Below, piece after piece: positions 1 through 9,467 of a stretch of 64,000 bases of DNA (position 1 is the stretch's first letter; every line of letters begins with the position of its first letter). Location: contig NZ_JAENHL010000007.1 in assembly GCF_016595235.1 (NCBI RefSeq), forward strand, positions 434,001 to 498,000. The letters are read 5' to 3'. The DNA is from Taklimakanibacter albus (GTDB lineage Bacteria > Pseudomonadota > Alphaproteobacteria > Rhizobiales > Aestuariivirgaceae). Below the pieces are notes generated by a model. It was not told the DNA's origin, made no database searches, and worked only from the letters and a program-made list of their open reading frames with translations. The position numbers were made by a program, and so were the translations under genes.

Positions 1-2
1 GT

Positions 3-329
3 CTCGACAATGTCGTCGCCATCGCCGCCGTGTCCAAGGGCGATCCATGGCTGTTCGGTTTCGGCCTGGCGCTGTCGATCCCGCTCATCATGGTGGGCTC
101 GCAGCTCATCATGAAGATGATCGAGAAATTCCCGATCATCGTCTGGGCCGGCGCGGCGCTGCTCGGCTGGATCGCCGGCGAGATGATCGCCACCGACCCC
201 GTCGTCGGGACGCGCCTCGGTATCGAGCCGCATTCGACCGGCGTCTATATCGCCGCCGCCATCGGCGCCGCTCTCGTCGTCGCGATCGGCTATTGGCTCA
301 AGACACGCTCGCGCGCCGCCGAGGCGTAG
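3..329 (+). CDS. TerC/YjbE-type integral membrane protein, C-terminal part (5' end lies before the window)
   Basis: The frame is open from base 3 and no convincing start lies inside, so about 108 C-terminal codons of a longer gene are visible. The fragment opens with LDNVVAIAAVSKGDPWL, the Asp-containing membrane motif of the TerC/YjbE family, followed by three hydrophobic spans and a short basic tail. Members of this family are implicated in metal-ion export (Mn) or tellurite resistance in other bacteria; the fragment cannot show which applies here. It is convergent with the slipin gene, whose stop codon begins 7 bases further on. Confidence 0.8.
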   Translation, partial: LDNVVAIAAVSKGDPWLFGFGLALSIPLIMVGSQLIMKMIEKFPIIVWAGAALLGWIAGEMIATDPVVGTRLGIEPHSTGVYIAAAIGAALVVAIGYWLKTRSRAAEA

Positions 330-336
330 ATCACAA

Positions 337-1101
337 TCACTTGTCGGCGCCGGGCTGGCCCTGCAAATGCGCCAGCAGATCCACCGGTAGCGGGAAGACC
401 ACGGTCGAGGTCCGCTCGCCTGCTATGTCATGGAGCGCCGCGAAATAGCGCAATTGCATCGCCTGCGGCTCGGCGGAAAGCATCCGGCCGGCTTCCACCA
501 GCTTCTCCGCCGCCTGCTGTTCGCCTTCCGCATTGATCACCTTGGCCCGGCGCAGCCGCTCGGCCTCGGCTTGCTTGGCGATGGCGCGGACCATGTTCTC
601 ATTGAGATCGATGTCCTTGATCTCGACATTGGTCACCTTGATGCCCCAGGCATCGGTCTGCTGGTCGAGGATCTCCTGGATGTCGCTGTTGAGCCGGTCG
701 CGCTCCGCCAGCATCTCGTCGAGCTCGTGCTTGCCGAGCACCGAGCGCAAGGTGGTCTGGGCCAGCTGACTGGTCGCCGCCATGAAGTCCTCGACCCTGA
801 TGATCGCGCGCTCGGCATCGACGATGCGGAAATAGAGAACGGCATTCACCTTGACCGAGACATTGTCGCGCGAGATCACATCCTGCGGCGGGATGGCCTG
901 CACCACGACGCGCAGGTCCACGCGCACCATCTGCTGCACATAGGGAATGAGGATGATGAGGCCGGGTCCCTTGACGCCGGTGAAGCGGCCGAGCGTGAAG
1001 ACGACGCCACGCTGATATTCCCGCAGGATACGGATGGCCGAGCTGAGGAAGAGGATCACGAAGACGGCAAGTATCAGATAGATGGCATAGTCGATCATCA
1101 T
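337..1101 (-). CDS. Slipin / stomatin-like SPFH-domain membrane protein
   Basis: This 254-residue protein has one N-terminal membrane span (about residues 5-25), then an SPFH/band-7 domain (about 30-190) with the typical [14 protein letters not shown] entry and [14 protein letters not shown] stretch, and an alanine/glutamate-rich coiled coil (about 165-210). Slipins form oligomeric scaffolds on the inner membrane and are usually encoded with an NfeD protease partner. That is the case here: the upstream nfeD gene overlaps this start by 4 bp, which implies translational coupling. The start is the first of two adjacent Met codons. The cellular process served is not defined by the sequence. Confidence 0.9.
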   Translation of the reverse strand: MMIDYAIYLILAVFVILFLSSAIRILREYQRGVVFTLGRFTGVKGPGLIILIPYVQQMVRVDLRVVVQAIPPQDVISRDNVSVKVNAVLYFRIVDAERAIIRVEDFMAATSQLAQTTLRSVLGKHELDEMLAERDRLNSDIQEILDQQTDAWGIKVTNVEIKDIDLNENMVRAIAKQAEAERLRRAKVINAEGEQQAAEKLVEAGRMLSAEPQAMQLRYFAALHDIAGERTSTVVFPLPVDLLAHLQGQPGADK

Positions 1102-2489
1102 GGTGGTTCTCCTGAGCCTGAACCGGTCTTGGTTCTGCGCCGTAAAGTGAGAATGAGGCCCTCGATATCCACGATCTCGGCCGGCTCGCCGGCGGTGAAG
1201 GTGTCATTGCTGCGCGCGTTCCAGCGCTCACCCTCGGCAAGGACATGGCCCGAGCCTTCCGACCAGTCCAGGATCTCGACCGGCAGGCCGCGCATGGCCT
1301 GGCGCCCGATCCGCGGAACGTTGTTCCGTGTTCGCCAGAGAAAACGGCCGGAGAGCAGCAGCAGTGCGGCGATCAGCATCGCCACAACAGCGATGAGCGT
1401 CCAGGACAGCCGATAACCGGGCGACTGAACCCTGAACAGCATGGCGGCGCCGAGAAGGAAGGCGGCCAGCCCGCCGGCGCCCAGCACGACCGTCGGATAG
1501 ACGGCCTCCACGACGAGGAAGGTGAGGCCGAGAAGCATCAAAGCGAGGCCGGTATAATCGATAGGCAGCAGATTGAGCGCATAGAGGCCTAACACCAGGC
1601 ATATGGCGCCGATCACCCCGGGCGCCACCGCGCCGGGACTCATGAATTCGAAGACCAGACCATAGACACCAAAGAGCATGAGGAGCACGGCAACATTGGG
1701 ATCGGTGATCACCGCCAGGAGCCGGATCAGCCAGCCGGGCTCGATCGTCTCGACCTTCAATCCTTGCGTCGCAAGACTGCGCGGTCCGGCCGTTGTCGCG
1801 ATCTTCCGCCCATCGATCGCCTGCAGGAGCGCGGCGGTGTCGTTTGCCATGAGGTCGATGACGTGCTGATCGAGGGCTGCCTGCGCCGACAGGCTGGCCG
1901 CCTCCCGCACTGCCTTTTCGCCCCATTCGGCATTGCGCCCGCGCAGTTCGGCGAGGCTGCGAATGAGCGCTACGGCATCGTTGGTCGCCTTGATTGCCAG
2001 TGTGTCCTGCGCCGGCGCGGCGCCGGGCTTCTCATCGGTCTTCGGCTCGTCACCACCCGGCAGGCTTGGAAAGGGCGTTCCGATCTCGACCGGTGTCGCC
2101 GCGCCGATATTGGTGCCGGGCGCCATGGCGGCTACATGTGTCGCATAGAGAATATAGGTGCCGGCGCTCGCCGCATGGCTTCCGGACGGCGCCACATAGC
2201 CGACCACCGGCACCGATGAGGCCAATATGTCGGCGATGATCTCACGCATGCTGGTGACGAGCCCGCCCGGTGTGTTGAGGCGCAGGATGACGACTTCGGC
2301 GTTTCGTTCATGCGCGCTTGCCAGGCCGTCCTTGATCTGCCGGGCCGTGGCCGGACCGATGGCGCCGTCGATCTCGATCATGAGGGCAATCCGCGATCCC
2401 TCGCCTGTCTCACCCCGGCCTTGGATGGGCAAAGCAAACGCCACGGCTAGCAGCGCGGCCGCACAGAGAACCATACGCACCAGTCTCAT
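1098..2489 (-). CDS. nfeD: NfeD-family membrane-bound serine protease (long form)
   Basis: This 463-residue protein has a signal/anchor (residues 1-22) and a ClpP-like Ser-Lys protease domain (about 30-230). The segment [13 protein letters not shown] carries the catalytic Ser, and a Lys follows in [12 protein letters not shown]. Several membrane spans follow (about 250-385), and the C-terminal small OB-fold NfeD domain ends in [14 protein letters not shown]. Family members cleave hydrophobic C-terminal regions of stomatin/slipin partners, which fits the slipin gene that starts inside the last 4 bp. The start gives a clean signal sequence ([19 protein letters not shown]). About 100 bp separate it from the binding-protein gene upstream, so the nfeD-slipin pair is probably its own transcript. 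Confidence 0.9.
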   Translation of the reverse strand: MRLVRMVLCAAALLAVAFALPIQGRGETGEGSRIALMIEIDGAIGPATARQIKDGLASAHERNAEVVILRLNTPGGLVTSMREIIADILASSVPVVGYVAPSGSHAASAGTYILYATHVAAMAPGTNIGAATPVEIGTPFPSLPGGDEPKTDEKPGAAPAQDTLAIKATNDAVALIRSLAELRGRNAEWGEKAVREAASLSAQAALDQHVIDLMANDTAALLQAIDGRKIATTAGPRSLATQGLKVETIEPGWLIRLLAVITDPNVAVLLMLFGVYGLVFEFMSPGAVAPGVIGAICLVLGLYALNLLPIDYTGLALMLLGLTFLVVEAVYPTVVLGAGGLAAFLLGAAMLFRVQSPGYRLSWTLIAVVAMLIAALLLLSGRFLWRTRNNVPRIGRQAMRGLPVEILDWSEGSGHVLAEGERWNARSNDTFTAGEPAEIVDIEGLILTLRRRTKTGSGSGEPP

Positions 2490-2594
2490 GCCTGGAGCCT
2501 TTCCCGGTCAGGCACCTGTCGCCCGGCCGCGGTCTCGAACCCATTCCTACAATATGGCGTCTGTGGGATCGTAATTCCAGGCGGGCGCGCGACC

Positions 2595-3671
2595 TTAATC
2601 CCGCGCCATCGAGGCCTTCCATTCGGACAGGAAGCGCCGCCGGTTCTGCTGGTCGAGGGTGGCGAGCAAGGCCGGCCCGATCACGATCGGCCGGTACACG
2701 CCCGATCCCGAACCCGGATCGACCGCATCGACACCCTCCGGCACCGGACGGTCGAAGGAGAAGAAGAAGGATTTCTCGACCGCCACCGCCTGGCCGCGGC
2801 TCGACAGAAGATAGTCGAGGAATTTCTCGCCGAGATCGCTGCGCCCGGCTTTTGCCGGGATCATCGCGGTGCGGCTGAGCACCAGCGTATAGTCGCGCGG
2901 CATGACGATGCCGATCGGCGCGCCCGCCTTGTAGCGGCCATAGGCATAGGACCCGATCAGATTGTAGCCGATCAGCAGCTCGCCCGCCTCGATGCGCGCC
3001 AGCAATTCGCCGGTGCAGCAGCGCAACGTCGCCCGCGACCGTCCCAGGCTCTCGAGGAGACGGCCGAAGATGTTCGATTGCTGCGTGTCGAAGAAGGCGA
3101 AGAGATAACCGATGCCGGATTTCTCGATGTCGTAAGTGCCGATCTTGCCATCATAGAGCTGGGGCTTGCTGCGCATCAGCTCGGCCAGATCGTGATGCGT
3201 CCGTGGGACATCCGCCGCCGGCACGAGATTGCGGTTGTAAACGATCACCGCCGGCTCGAAAGTGAAGCCGAAGACCTCGTCGCGCCATTTGGCCCAATCG
3301 GGGATGCGGCTGGTGTTGGGCGAGGCATAGGTCTGGGCGCAGCCGTCATTGGCGAGCTTGGCGATATGATCGACCGAGGACGAGATGACGATGTCGGCCA
3401 TGGTCTCGCCCTTTGCGCATTGGGCCGAGAGGAGGTCATAGAGGTCGTTGGTCAGATAATCGGTGAAATCGACCGTGATGCCGGGCTCCGTCTCCTGGAA
3501 ATCGCGGATCATCGGCTCGATGGCGCTGATATCGGCAACGGCGCGGATGGTGAGCACTGCGGTCTCTTTGCCCACCGCCGGGAAATGGAAATTCTCCTGG
3601 GCGAAGGCCGCGCTCGCCATCGCCACGAGCGAGAAGGCCAGACAGGCGAAGCGCCGGGCAATCGCAATCAT
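2595..3671 (-). CDS. Periplasmic solute-binding protein (iron(III)/PgtC type) encoded with a two-component system
   Basis: I place the start at 3671, giving 358 residues with a clean signal peptide (MIAIARRFACLAFSLVAMASAAFA, cleavage before QENF). A longer frame extends upstream to 3842 but lies inside the kinase gene. The mature protein looks like the COG1840-type binding proteins (AfuA, PgtC): TIRAVADISAIEPMIRDFQE at the N-terminus, then VIVYNRN and GYNLIGSYAYGRYKAG. No permease or ATPase gene is nearby. Its ATG overlaps the kinase stop (ATGA, 3668-3671), so it is translationally coupled to the sensor. By analogy with PgtC of the phosphoglycerate system, it may deliver a ligand signal to the kinase rather than feed a transporter. 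That role is an inference. Confidence 0.8.
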   Translation of the reverse strand: MIAIARRFACLAFSLVAMASAAFAQENFHFPAVGKETAVLTIRAVADISAIEPMIRDFQETEPGITVDFTDYLTNDLYDLLSAQCAKGETMADIVISSSVDHIAKLANDGCAQTYASPNTSRIPDWAKWRDEVFGFTFEPAVIVYNRNLVPAADVPRTHHDLAELMRSKPQLYDGKIGTYDIEKSGIGYLFAFFDTQQSNIFGRLLESLGRSRATLRCCTGELLARIEAGELLIGYNLIGSYAYGRYKAGAPIGIVMPRDYTLVLSRTAMIPAKAGRSDLGEKFLDYLLSSRGQAVAVEKSFFFSFDRPVPEGVDAVDPGSGSGVYRPIVIGPALLATLDQQNRRRFLSEWKASMARD

Positions 3672-5041
3672 GATGGCTCCCCCCCGTTGAACGTGAACAG
3701 CACCGAGAAGATGCCCTCCTCCGATTTGAAGCCGAGTTCGCCGCCATGATGAACCGCGACTTCGCGCGCAATGGCGAGGCCGAGCCCGGATCCGGTACCG
3801 CCGGAGCGGCCACGGAAGAAGCGTTCCGTCGCTTGCGGCCAAAGTTCTTGTGGAATGCCCGGCCCGTCATCGGCGATCTCAACCTCGACGCCATGTGGCG
3901 CCCGGCGCACGGTGAGTCTGAGCAGCGAGCGCGCACCATGCTGAATGGCATTCTCGATGACATTCTTGAAGGCCTCGCGCAGGCTCACCGCATCGCCATG
4001 TATAATCACCGGGTCCGACGGCGCGTCGAAGGACACAGTGATGTCGCGATCGAGCGACACCGGCACGGCGGCGGCCAGCGCCTCGTGCGCCAGCATCGCC
4101 ACATCGACTTCCGATTGGCCCATGGTTTCGGCGCGATGGCTGATCATCGCATCGCTCAGCAATTGATTGGTGAGACGCGCCAGCTCCGCCGTGCGCGTCC
4201 TGACGCGCTCGACGTGATGCTGGCGCTTAGCCGCATTCGTCTCCGCTGAAAGGAGCTCCACCTGGCCGACGAGCGCGGTCAGTGGCGTGCGGATCTGATG
4301 CGCCGAATCGGCGATGAAGCGCTGCATCGCCGCGAGCCGTCCGGAGAGGCGTTCCATGAAATTGTTGATGGCCGCGATGAGGGTGGCGACTTCGGCCGGC
4401 GCCTCGACATCGAGCGGGGTCAGCACATTGGGCGGACGCTTGAGCAGCGCCGTCTCGATATCGGTGAGCGGCCGCAACGCCAGCCGGATGGCGATGATCA
4501 TGCCGGTGAGCGCGATGAGGCTCATCAGGCCGACCAGCACCATGGCCTTGAGGGTGAGATCGCGGGCCAATGCGTCGCGCGCTTCGAGAGTCTGGCCGAC
4601 CATCGTCATCACCCAGCCATTGGCTTCGGCGAAATAGCGCCCGACCGCGGCGATGCGGATCGGATGCCCCTTGAAATCGGTGTTGCTCACGAAGGGCCCG
4701 GCGCCGCCGGCTTCGGCACCCGCCGGCAGGGGCAGATCCTGGTAGCCGGTGACTTCGGTCTTCGCCGGCATTGCGATGCGATAATAGACGCGCGCGGTGC
4801 GCGAGGCGGACAAGGCTTCGAGAGCCGACACCGGGACGCCCGCCTCGACGACGCCGTTCTCGGCCGAGAGCGTCTCGCTGATCTGGCGGGCGGCACCGAG
4901 CAGCACCCGATCATAGGCGTCGTCGGCGGCGGTGCGGGCATAGTTGGAGGCGGCGATGGCGAGCACCGCGGCGCCTACGAGCAGCACCGCCGAGATCAGC
5001 CCCGTCAGGCGCCAGAACAGCGACGATCTACTTTTTTTCAT
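3668..5041 (-). CDS. tctE: Sensor histidine kinase, TctE-like
   Basis: The start MKKSRSSLFW at 5041 gives 457 residues. A first membrane span (about 10-32) is followed by a periplasmic domain (about 35-160), a second span (about 165-188) and a HAMP-like linker. The H-box DSAHQIRTPLTAL carries the phosphorylated His near residue 245. The catalytic ATPase has N-box NVIENAIQHG, G1 DDGPGI and G2 GSGLGLAIA. TctE-type kinases work with TctD regulators to control tripartite tricarboxylate transporters. The gene starts 14 bp inside the regulator gene, and its stop overlaps the start of the binding-protein gene, giving the order regulator, kinase, binding protein in one transcript. Confidence 0.9.
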   Translation of the reverse strand: MKKSRSSLFWRLTGLISAVLLVGAAVLAIAASNYARTAADDAYDRVLLGAARQISETLSAENGVVEAGVPVSALEALSASRTARVYYRIAMPAKTEVTGYQDLPLPAGAEAGGAGPFVSNTDFKGHPIRIAAVGRYFAEANGWVMTMVGQTLEARDALARDLTLKAMVLVGLMSLIALTGMIIAIRLALRPLTDIETALLKRPPNVLTPLDVEAPAEVATLIAAINNFMERLSGRLAAMQRFIADSAHQIRTPLTALVGQVELLSAETNAAKRQHHVERVRTRTAELARLTNQLLSDAMISHRAETMGQSEVDVAMLAHEALAAAVPVSLDRDITVSFDAPSDPVIIHGDAVSLREAFKNVIENAIQHGARSLLRLTVRRAPHGVEVEIADDGPGIPQELWPQATERFFRGRSGGTGSGLGLAIAREVAVHHGGELGFKSEEGIFSVLFTFNGGEPS

Positions 5042-5705
5042 CGGCCGGTCCCGCCTGATAGCCAACACCGCGCACCGTCTTGATCTCCATGCCGGCGGCG
5101 CCGAGCTTGCGCCGGAGCCTGGCGACATAGAGCTCGATGGCATTTTCGCCGGCATCCTCGCCGAAACCGAAGATCTGGTTGAGGAGATCCGCCTTGCTGA
5201 ACACCCGCTGCGGCCGCGCCATCAGCACCTCGAGCAGCGCCACCTCGCGGCGGGTGAGATCGACCCGCTCGCCGGCCACCGTCACCAGGCGAGCCGCCTG
5301 ATCGAGAACCACATCGCCCACCTGAAGCCGGCTCACCGTCGCGCCGTGACGGCGGCGCGCCAGGGCGCGAGCGCGCGCTTCGAGCTCGCGGAAGTCGAAA
5401 GGCTTCACCAGGTAGTCGTCGGCGCCGAGATCGAGCGCGCCGACCCGGTCATCGACCTGCGAGCGGGCGGTGAGCACCAGCACCGCGGTATCGATCTTGC
5501 GGGCCCGGATCTCGCCCAGAAGAGTGAATCCGTCGATATCGGGCAGCATGACATCGAGGATGATAAGGTCGTAGGTCTGGACGTTGAGCGCGTCCCGCGC
5601 GCCCTCCCCCGTCATCTGCCAGTCGACCGCATAACCGACCCGCGACAGCCAGGCGACGATGGCTTCACCGACATCGGGCGTGTCCTCGACGATCAGGATG
5701 CGCAT
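5028..5705 (-). CDS. tctD: OmpR-family response regulator, TctD-like
   Basis: This 225-residue regulator has a receiver domain (about 1-118) with the phospho-acceptor Asp in LIILDVMLPD, acidic residues in MRILIVEDT and a Lys in DYLVKPF. A winged-helix DNA-binding domain follows (about 128-222), containing LTRREVALLEVLM and the recognition region ENAIELYVARLRRKLG. OmpR-type regulators bind tandem direct repeats with an 11-bp period. Such a repeat (5903-5920) lies in the space between this gene and the divergent tctCBA operon and is a good candidate target. The gene leads the regulator-kinase-binding protein operon. Confidence 0.92.
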   Translation of the reverse strand: MRILIVEDTPDVGEAIVAWLSRVGYAVDWQMTGEGARDALNVQTYDLIILDVMLPDIDGFTLLGEIRARKIDTAVLVLTARSQVDDRVGALDLGADDYLVKPFDFRELEARARALARRRHGATVSRLQVGDVVLDQAARLVTVAGERVDLTRREVALLEVLMARPQRVFSKADLLNQIFGFGEDAGENAIELYVARLRRKLGAAGMEIKTVRGVGYQAGPADEKK

Positions 5706-5708
5706 CGG

Positions 5709-5783
5709 CTAGTGTCCCGAATCCGAAGGTCGCCCCATCTCGCAGCGCTTTCCGAGCGAACTTCGGATTCGGAAGGACACTAG
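5709..5783. repeat. Palindromic intergenic element, copy 1 (CTAGTG...CACTAG ends)
   Basis: This is a 75-bp imperfect inverted repeat. The left arm begins CTAGTGTCCCGAATCCGAAG (5709-5728) and the right arm CTTCGGATTCGGAAGGACACTAG spans 5761-5783. The right arm carries three extra bases next to the terminal 9-mer. The arms extend inwards with one mismatch around a loop of about 22 bases. Its ends and internal GAAGTTC match those of the second element at 5797-5872, so the two belong to one family. It starts 3 bp from the tctD start codon. Confidence 0.85.
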
Positions 5784-5796
5784 AAAGCTAATGATT

Positions 5797-5872
5797 CTAG
5801 TGTGCTTTTGAACGCGAAGTTCCTGTCGGTGCGAGCCGCCTGATATCAGGAACTTCGCGTTCAGCACACTAG
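5797..5872. repeat. Palindromic intergenic element, copy 2 (CTAGTG...CACTAG ends)
   Basis: This is a 76-bp imperfect inverted repeat. Its left arm is 5797-5825, starting CTAGTGTGCTTTTGAACG, and its right arm is 5847-5872, ending GTTCAGCACACTAG. The left arm has three extra T residues directly after the terminal 9-mer, the same place where copy 1 has its three-base bulge on the other arm. Thirteen bases separate it from copy 1. No open reading frame is present, so it is a short non-coding repeat rather than an insertion sequence. Confidence 0.85.
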
Positions 5873-5902
5873 GGGAGAGTGAGCGCAAAGGCGCTTGTGG
5901 CA

Positions 5903-5920
5903 ATGACAGCTTCATGACAG
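5903..5920 (-). promoter_or_regulatory. PHO-box-like direct repeat, candidate TctD (or PhoB) operator for tctCBA
   Basis: Read on the minus strand the site is CTGTCAT-GAAG-CTGTCAT: two identical 7-mers with an 11-bp period. This is the exact form of PhoB PHO boxes and the general layout of OmpR-family sites. It lies 78 bp upstream of the tctC start and downstream of both palindromic elements. The divergent TctD regulator makes it the natural ligand, but PhoB control cannot be excluded. The four-base spacer is less A/T-rich than a classical PHO box. Confidence 0.55.
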
Positions 5921-5997
5921 GATTTGAGCTTAAACGCGCTTCCGCTAGGCCACAACAGATGGCCAAGGATCGACATCGATACAAGTGGAGGAACCCG

Positions 5998-6975
5998 ATG
6001 AATCGTAGAACCCTTATCGCCAGTGCTGTAGCCCTTTTGCTCGCCGGCGGACTTTCGCTCAACCTCGCATCCACGCCCGCTTTGGCACTCGACGAGCTGC
6101 GTATCATCGCCCCGGCAGCGCCCGGCGGCGGCTGGGACCAGACGGCGCGCGCCATGCAGGAAGCCGTCCAGTCGGGCGGCGCCGTCAAGGCCGTCACCGT
6201 CGAAAACGTGCCGGGTGCCGGTGGCACCGTGGGTCTGGCCCAGCTCGCCGGCCAGGAACAGGGCAAGGACAATGTCCTGATGGTCAACGGCCTCGTGATG
6301 GTCGGCGCCATCCTCACCAACAAGTCGGCCGTGACGCTGGAAAACACCACGCCGATCGCCCGCCTCACCGGCGAATATGAGGTCATCGTCGTTCCGGGCT
6401 CTTCCGAGCTCAAGACGCTGGCCGATCTCGTCGCCAAGCTCAAGGCCGATCCGGGCGCGGTTGCCTGGGGCGGCGGCTCGGCCGGCGGCACCGACCATAT
6501 CCTCGCAGGTCTCGTCGCCAAGGCATCGGGCGCCGATGTCTCGAAGCTCAATTATGTCCCCTTCTCGGGTGGCGGCGAAGCTCTGGCGGCGGTGATGGGC
6601 GGCCATGTCGTGGCCGGCATCTCCGGCTATAGCGAATGGGAAGGCCAGATCAAGTCGGGTGAATTGCGGGCGCTGGGCATTTCCGCACCTGAACGCGTTG
6701 CCGGCATTGATATTCCGACGCTGAAGGAACAGGGCGTCGATGTCGAGCTCGCCAACTGGCGCGCCATCGTGGCGCCCCCGGGCCTCACTGACGAGCAGAA
6801 GCAGGCTCTCCTCGCCACCGTCGATGCGGCAGTCAAGAGCGACAGCTGGAAGAAGGTTCTGGCGGCCAAGAACTGGACCGATCTCTATCTGCCGGGCGAC
6901 GATTTCACCAAGCTGGTGGCCGCGGAGAATGTCCGCGTCACGGAGATCCTGAAGGGCATCGGCCTCGTCCAGTAG
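5998..6975 (+). CDS. tctC: Tripartite tricarboxylate transporter, periplasmic binding subunit TctC
   Basis: I chose the start at 5998 because GGAGGA lies 6 bases upstream and the protein then begins with a signal peptide ([18 protein letters not shown], cleavage near ASTPALA). The 325-residue product has the TctC/Bug fold signatures: [20 protein letters not shown] at the start of the mature protein, [17 protein letters not shown], and [15 protein letters not shown]. It captures a carboxylate in the periplasm and passes it to TctA-TctB in the inner membrane. It is the first gene of a tight tctC-tctB-tctA operon (gaps of 8 and 2 bp), divergent from tctDE. The exact substrate (citrate, tricarballylate or another acid) is not readable from the sequence. 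Confidence 0.93.
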   Translation: MNRRTLIASAVALLLAGGLSLNLASTPALALDELRIIAPAAPGGGWDQTARAMQEAVQSGGAVKAVTVENVPGAGGTVGLAQLAGQEQGKDNVLMVNGLVMVGAILTNKSAVTLENTTPIARLTGEYEVIVVPGSSELKTLADLVAKLKADPGAVAWGGGSAGGTDHILAGLVAKASGADVSKLNYVPFSGGGEALAAVMGGHVVAGISGYSEWEGQIKSGELRALGISAPERVAGIDIPTLKEQGVDVELANWRAIVAPPGLTDEQKQALLATVDAAVKSDSWKKVLAAKNWTDLYLPGDDFTKLVAAENVRVTEILKGIGLVQ

Positions 6976-6983
6976 GACCGGCG

Positions 6984-7466
6984 ATGAAACCCGACACACC
7001 AAAATCCGCGGCCGGTCTCGCGATCGGCCTCGGCCTCCTTCTGCTGGGCGGCATCATCTTCTATGACGCCTCCCAGATGCAGATACCGCCGACCTATGCC
7101 AGGGTCGGCCCGCAGGTTTTCCCTTACTTCATCGCCGTGGGCCTTGCTGTCGTCGGCGCCTATTTCGCCTGGAATTCCTGGGCGCCCGCCGCCCGGCGCG
7201 AGATCGTCGCCGAAGGCTTCGCCACCGACTGGCGCGCTTTGCTCATCATCGGCGCCGGCCTCCTCATCCATCTCAATATCCTGAAGCCCCTCGGCTTCGT
7301 CATTGCCGGCGTCTTCCTCTTCATGTGCGTCGCGTTCGCCTTTGGCAGCCGCAGCTTTCTGCGCGACGGCATTGTCGCCATCACCCTGGTGGTGGCGAGT
7401 TATATCGGCTTCACCCACGGCCTGGGCTTGCAATTGCCGGCCGGCATTCTCGCGGGACTTTTGTAG
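6984..7466 (+). CDS. tctB: Tripartite tricarboxylate transporter, small membrane subunit TctB
   Basis: This 160-residue hydrophobic protein has about four membrane spans (roughly 10-30, 45-65, 80-97, 105-150). It includes the TctB pattern of a short first helix ([20 protein letters not shown]) followed by [17 protein letters not shown]. It is the small membrane subunit that pairs with TctA. The gene lies 8 bp after tctC and 2 bp before tctA. Confidence 0.9.
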   Translation: MKPDTPKSAAGLAIGLGLLLLGGIIFYDASQMQIPPTYARVGPQVFPYFIAVGLAVVGAYFAWNSWAPAARREIVAEGFATDWRALLIIGAGLLIHLNILKPLGFVIAGVFLFMCVAFAFGSRSFLRDGIVAITLVVASYIGFTHGLGLQLPAGILAGLL

Positions 7467-7468
7467 CC

Positions 7469-8977
7469 ATGGATGTTCTTGCTTCGCTTTTGCAAGGTTT
7501 CGCCACGGCGCTCACGCCGATGAACCTCATGTGGTGCCTGCTCGGCACGACGCTCGGCACTGCCATCGGCATCCTGCCGGGCATCGGTCCGGCGCTCACC
7601 ATCGCGCTGCTTCTGCCGATCACCGCCAAGCTCGACCCGACCGGCGCCTTCATCATGTTCGCCGGCCTCTATTACGGCGCCATGTATGGCAGCTCGACGA
7701 CCTCCATTCTGCTCAACACGCCGGGTGAATCCGGCTCCATCATCACCGCGGTCGAGGGCAATGTGATGGCGAAGAACGGTCGCGGCGCGGCGGCACTCGC
7801 CACCGCCGCGATCGGTTCCTTCGTCGCCGGCACGCTCGGCACCATTGCCATCACCTTTCTGGCGCCGCTCTTCGTCAAGCTCGCGCTGCTGTTCGGACCG
7901 GCGGAGTATTTCGCCCTGATGGTCCTCGCCTTCACCACAGTGTCGGCCCTGCTGGGCTCGTCGCTCCCCCGCGGCCTCACCAGCCTGCTGCTCGGCCTCG
8001 CCATCGGCCTTGTCGGCACCGACGTGCTCACCGGCCAGCCGCGCTTGACCTTCGACATTCTAAGCCTGCTGCGCGGTATCGACATTGTGGTCGTGGCGGT
8101 CGGCCTTTTCGCCGTGGGCGAGGCGCTCTACATGGCCTCGCGGCCCGATATGCGCGCCGGCGAGATCGTGCCGATCCGCGGATCGATCTTCATGACCGCC
8201 GACGAATGGCGCCGCTCCTGGAAGCCGTGGCTGCGCGGCACGGCACTCGGCTTCCCCTTCGGCGCCCTGCCGGCGGGCGGCACCGAGATCCCGACCTTCC
8301 TGTCCTATTTCCTCGAGAAGCGCATGTCCAAGAAGCCGGAGGAATTCGGCAAGGGCGCCATCGAAGGCGTGGCCGGACCGGAAGCCGCCAACAACGCGGC
8401 GGTGGCGGGCGTGCTGGTGCCGCTCCTCACTCTTGGCCTGCCGACCTCGGCGACGGCCGCCATCCTGCTCGCCGCTTTCGAGCAGTATAATTTGAAGCCG
8501 GGCCCTCTCCTCTTCTCGTCCTCCTCGACGCTGGTCTGGGGCCTGATCGCCAGTCTCTATATCGGCAATGTGATGCTGCTCATCCTCAACCTGCCGCTTG
8601 CCGGCCTGTGGGTGCGCCTCCTCTCCATTCCCCAGCCTTTGCTCTATGGCGGCATCCTGCTGTTCTCGACGCTGGGCGTCTACAGCCTCAACAATTCGAC
8701 CTTCGACCTGGTGCTGCTCTTCCTCGTCGGTATCCTCGGCTTCCTGATGCGGCGCTATGATTTCCCGGTGGCGCCCTGCATCATTGGCCTCATTCTGGGC
8801 CGGCTCGCCGAGGCGCAATTCAGGCGCGCGCTGACCATTAGCCAGGGTGACGCCTCGGTTTTCTTCACCCATCCGCTGTCGCTGGCGCTGCTGATCATTG
8901 CCGCCCTGGTTTTTGTCGGACCGCTCTTCTACCGCTGGCGGGCGGCGAAACTTCAGAGCGTAAAGGCGGCGGGGTAA
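7469..8977 (+). CDS. tctA: Tripartite tricarboxylate transporter, large membrane subunit TctA
   Basis: I place the start at 7469, two bases after the tctB stop, giving 502 residues, the usual TctA length. Family hallmarks are visible: [17 protein letters not shown] near residue 30, [19 protein letters not shown] near 70, [14 protein letters not shown] near 260, and the second [17 protein letters not shown] repeat near 315. It has about eleven or twelve membrane spans and forms the sodium-coupled translocation channel. Its last 25 bp overlap the 3' end of the convergent GNAT gene, and no terminator lies between them. Confidence 0.94.
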   Translation: MDVLASLLQGFATALTPMNLMWCLLGTTLGTAIGILPGIGPALTIALLLPITAKLDPTGAFIMFAGLYYGAMYGSSTTSILLNTPGESGSIITAVEGNVMAKNGRGAAALATAAIGSFVAGTLGTIAITFLAPLFVKLALLFGPAEYFALMVLAFTTVSALLGSSLPRGLTSLLLGLAIGLVGTDVLTGQPRLTFDILSLLRGIDIVVVAVGLFAVGEALYMASRPDMRAGEIVPIRGSIFMTADEWRRSWKPWLRGTALGFPFGALPAGGTEIPTFLSYFLEKRMSKKPEEFGKGAIEGVAGPEAANNAAVAGVLVPLLTLGLPTSATAAILLAAFEQYNLKPGPLLFSSSSTLVWGLIASLYIGNVMLLILNLPLAGLWVRLLSIPQPLLYGGILLFSTLGVYSLNNSTFDLVLLFLVGILGFLMRRYDFPVAPCIIGLILGRLAEAQFRRALTISQGDASVFFTHPLSLALLIIAALVFVGPLFYRWRAAKLQSVKAAG

Positions 8978-9459
8978 CGGCACGCACCGCTCTCGCCGGC
9001 GAGCGTGTCCGGCTTGAGCTCGAGTCCCATGAAGGCCTCATGCCCTTGGAAGGGGCAAGCGATATGCCGTACCGCTTCGGCCGAAAAGCCGAAGCGCGGA
9101 TAGAACGCCGTATGTCCCACCACCAGCACAGCTTCGAAGCCACGTGCCGTCACAAGATCGAGCCCACGCCGGATCAGTGTCGAGCCAATGCCTTTGTTCT
9201 GGTGATCCGGCAATACGGCCATAGGAGCCAGGGCCACCGCTTTGACCGGACGGCCATCCACCTCGACCTCGAGCCGGCTGAACAGGATGTGGCCGGTGAC
9301 CTTCTCGCCCTCGGTCACCACCAGTGACAGCACGACCAGATCGTCACGCGTGAGCGCTTCGATGATGCGCGCCTCCTCCTCACCGTCGAAGGCAAGCCGG
9401 TTGAGCGCCAGCACCTGGGCGCGCTGCTCAGGTTTTTCGAGCACGACATGCGTCATCAC
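8953..9459 (-). CDS. GNAT family N-acetyltransferase (YhbS-like)
   Basis: This 168-residue protein carries the GNAT acetyl-CoA-binding motif [18 protein letters not shown] (about 83-100). It also has the YhbS-type [18 protein letters not shown] segment, characteristic of the subgroup sometimes called predicted acetyltransferases COG3153. The acceptor substrate is unknown. The first Met of the MM pair is used as start; the second is equally possible. The gene is convergent with tctA and shares 25 bp of coding sequence with it. Confidence 0.85.
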   Translation of the reverse strand: MMTHVVLEKPEQRAQVLALNRLAFDGEEEARIIEALTRDDLVVLSLVVTEGEKVTGHILFSRLEVEVDGRPVKAVALAPMAVLPDHQNKGIGSTLIRRGLDLVTARGFEAVLVVGHTAFYPRFGFSAEAVRHIACPFQGHEAFMGLELKPDTLAGESGACRYPAAFTL

Positions 9460-9467
9460 CCATCTGT

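Noticed and set aside
5709-5872. The twin palindromes as an insertion sequence
   Set aside because: Each is about 75 bp, with no transposase frame; they can only be non-coding repeat elements.
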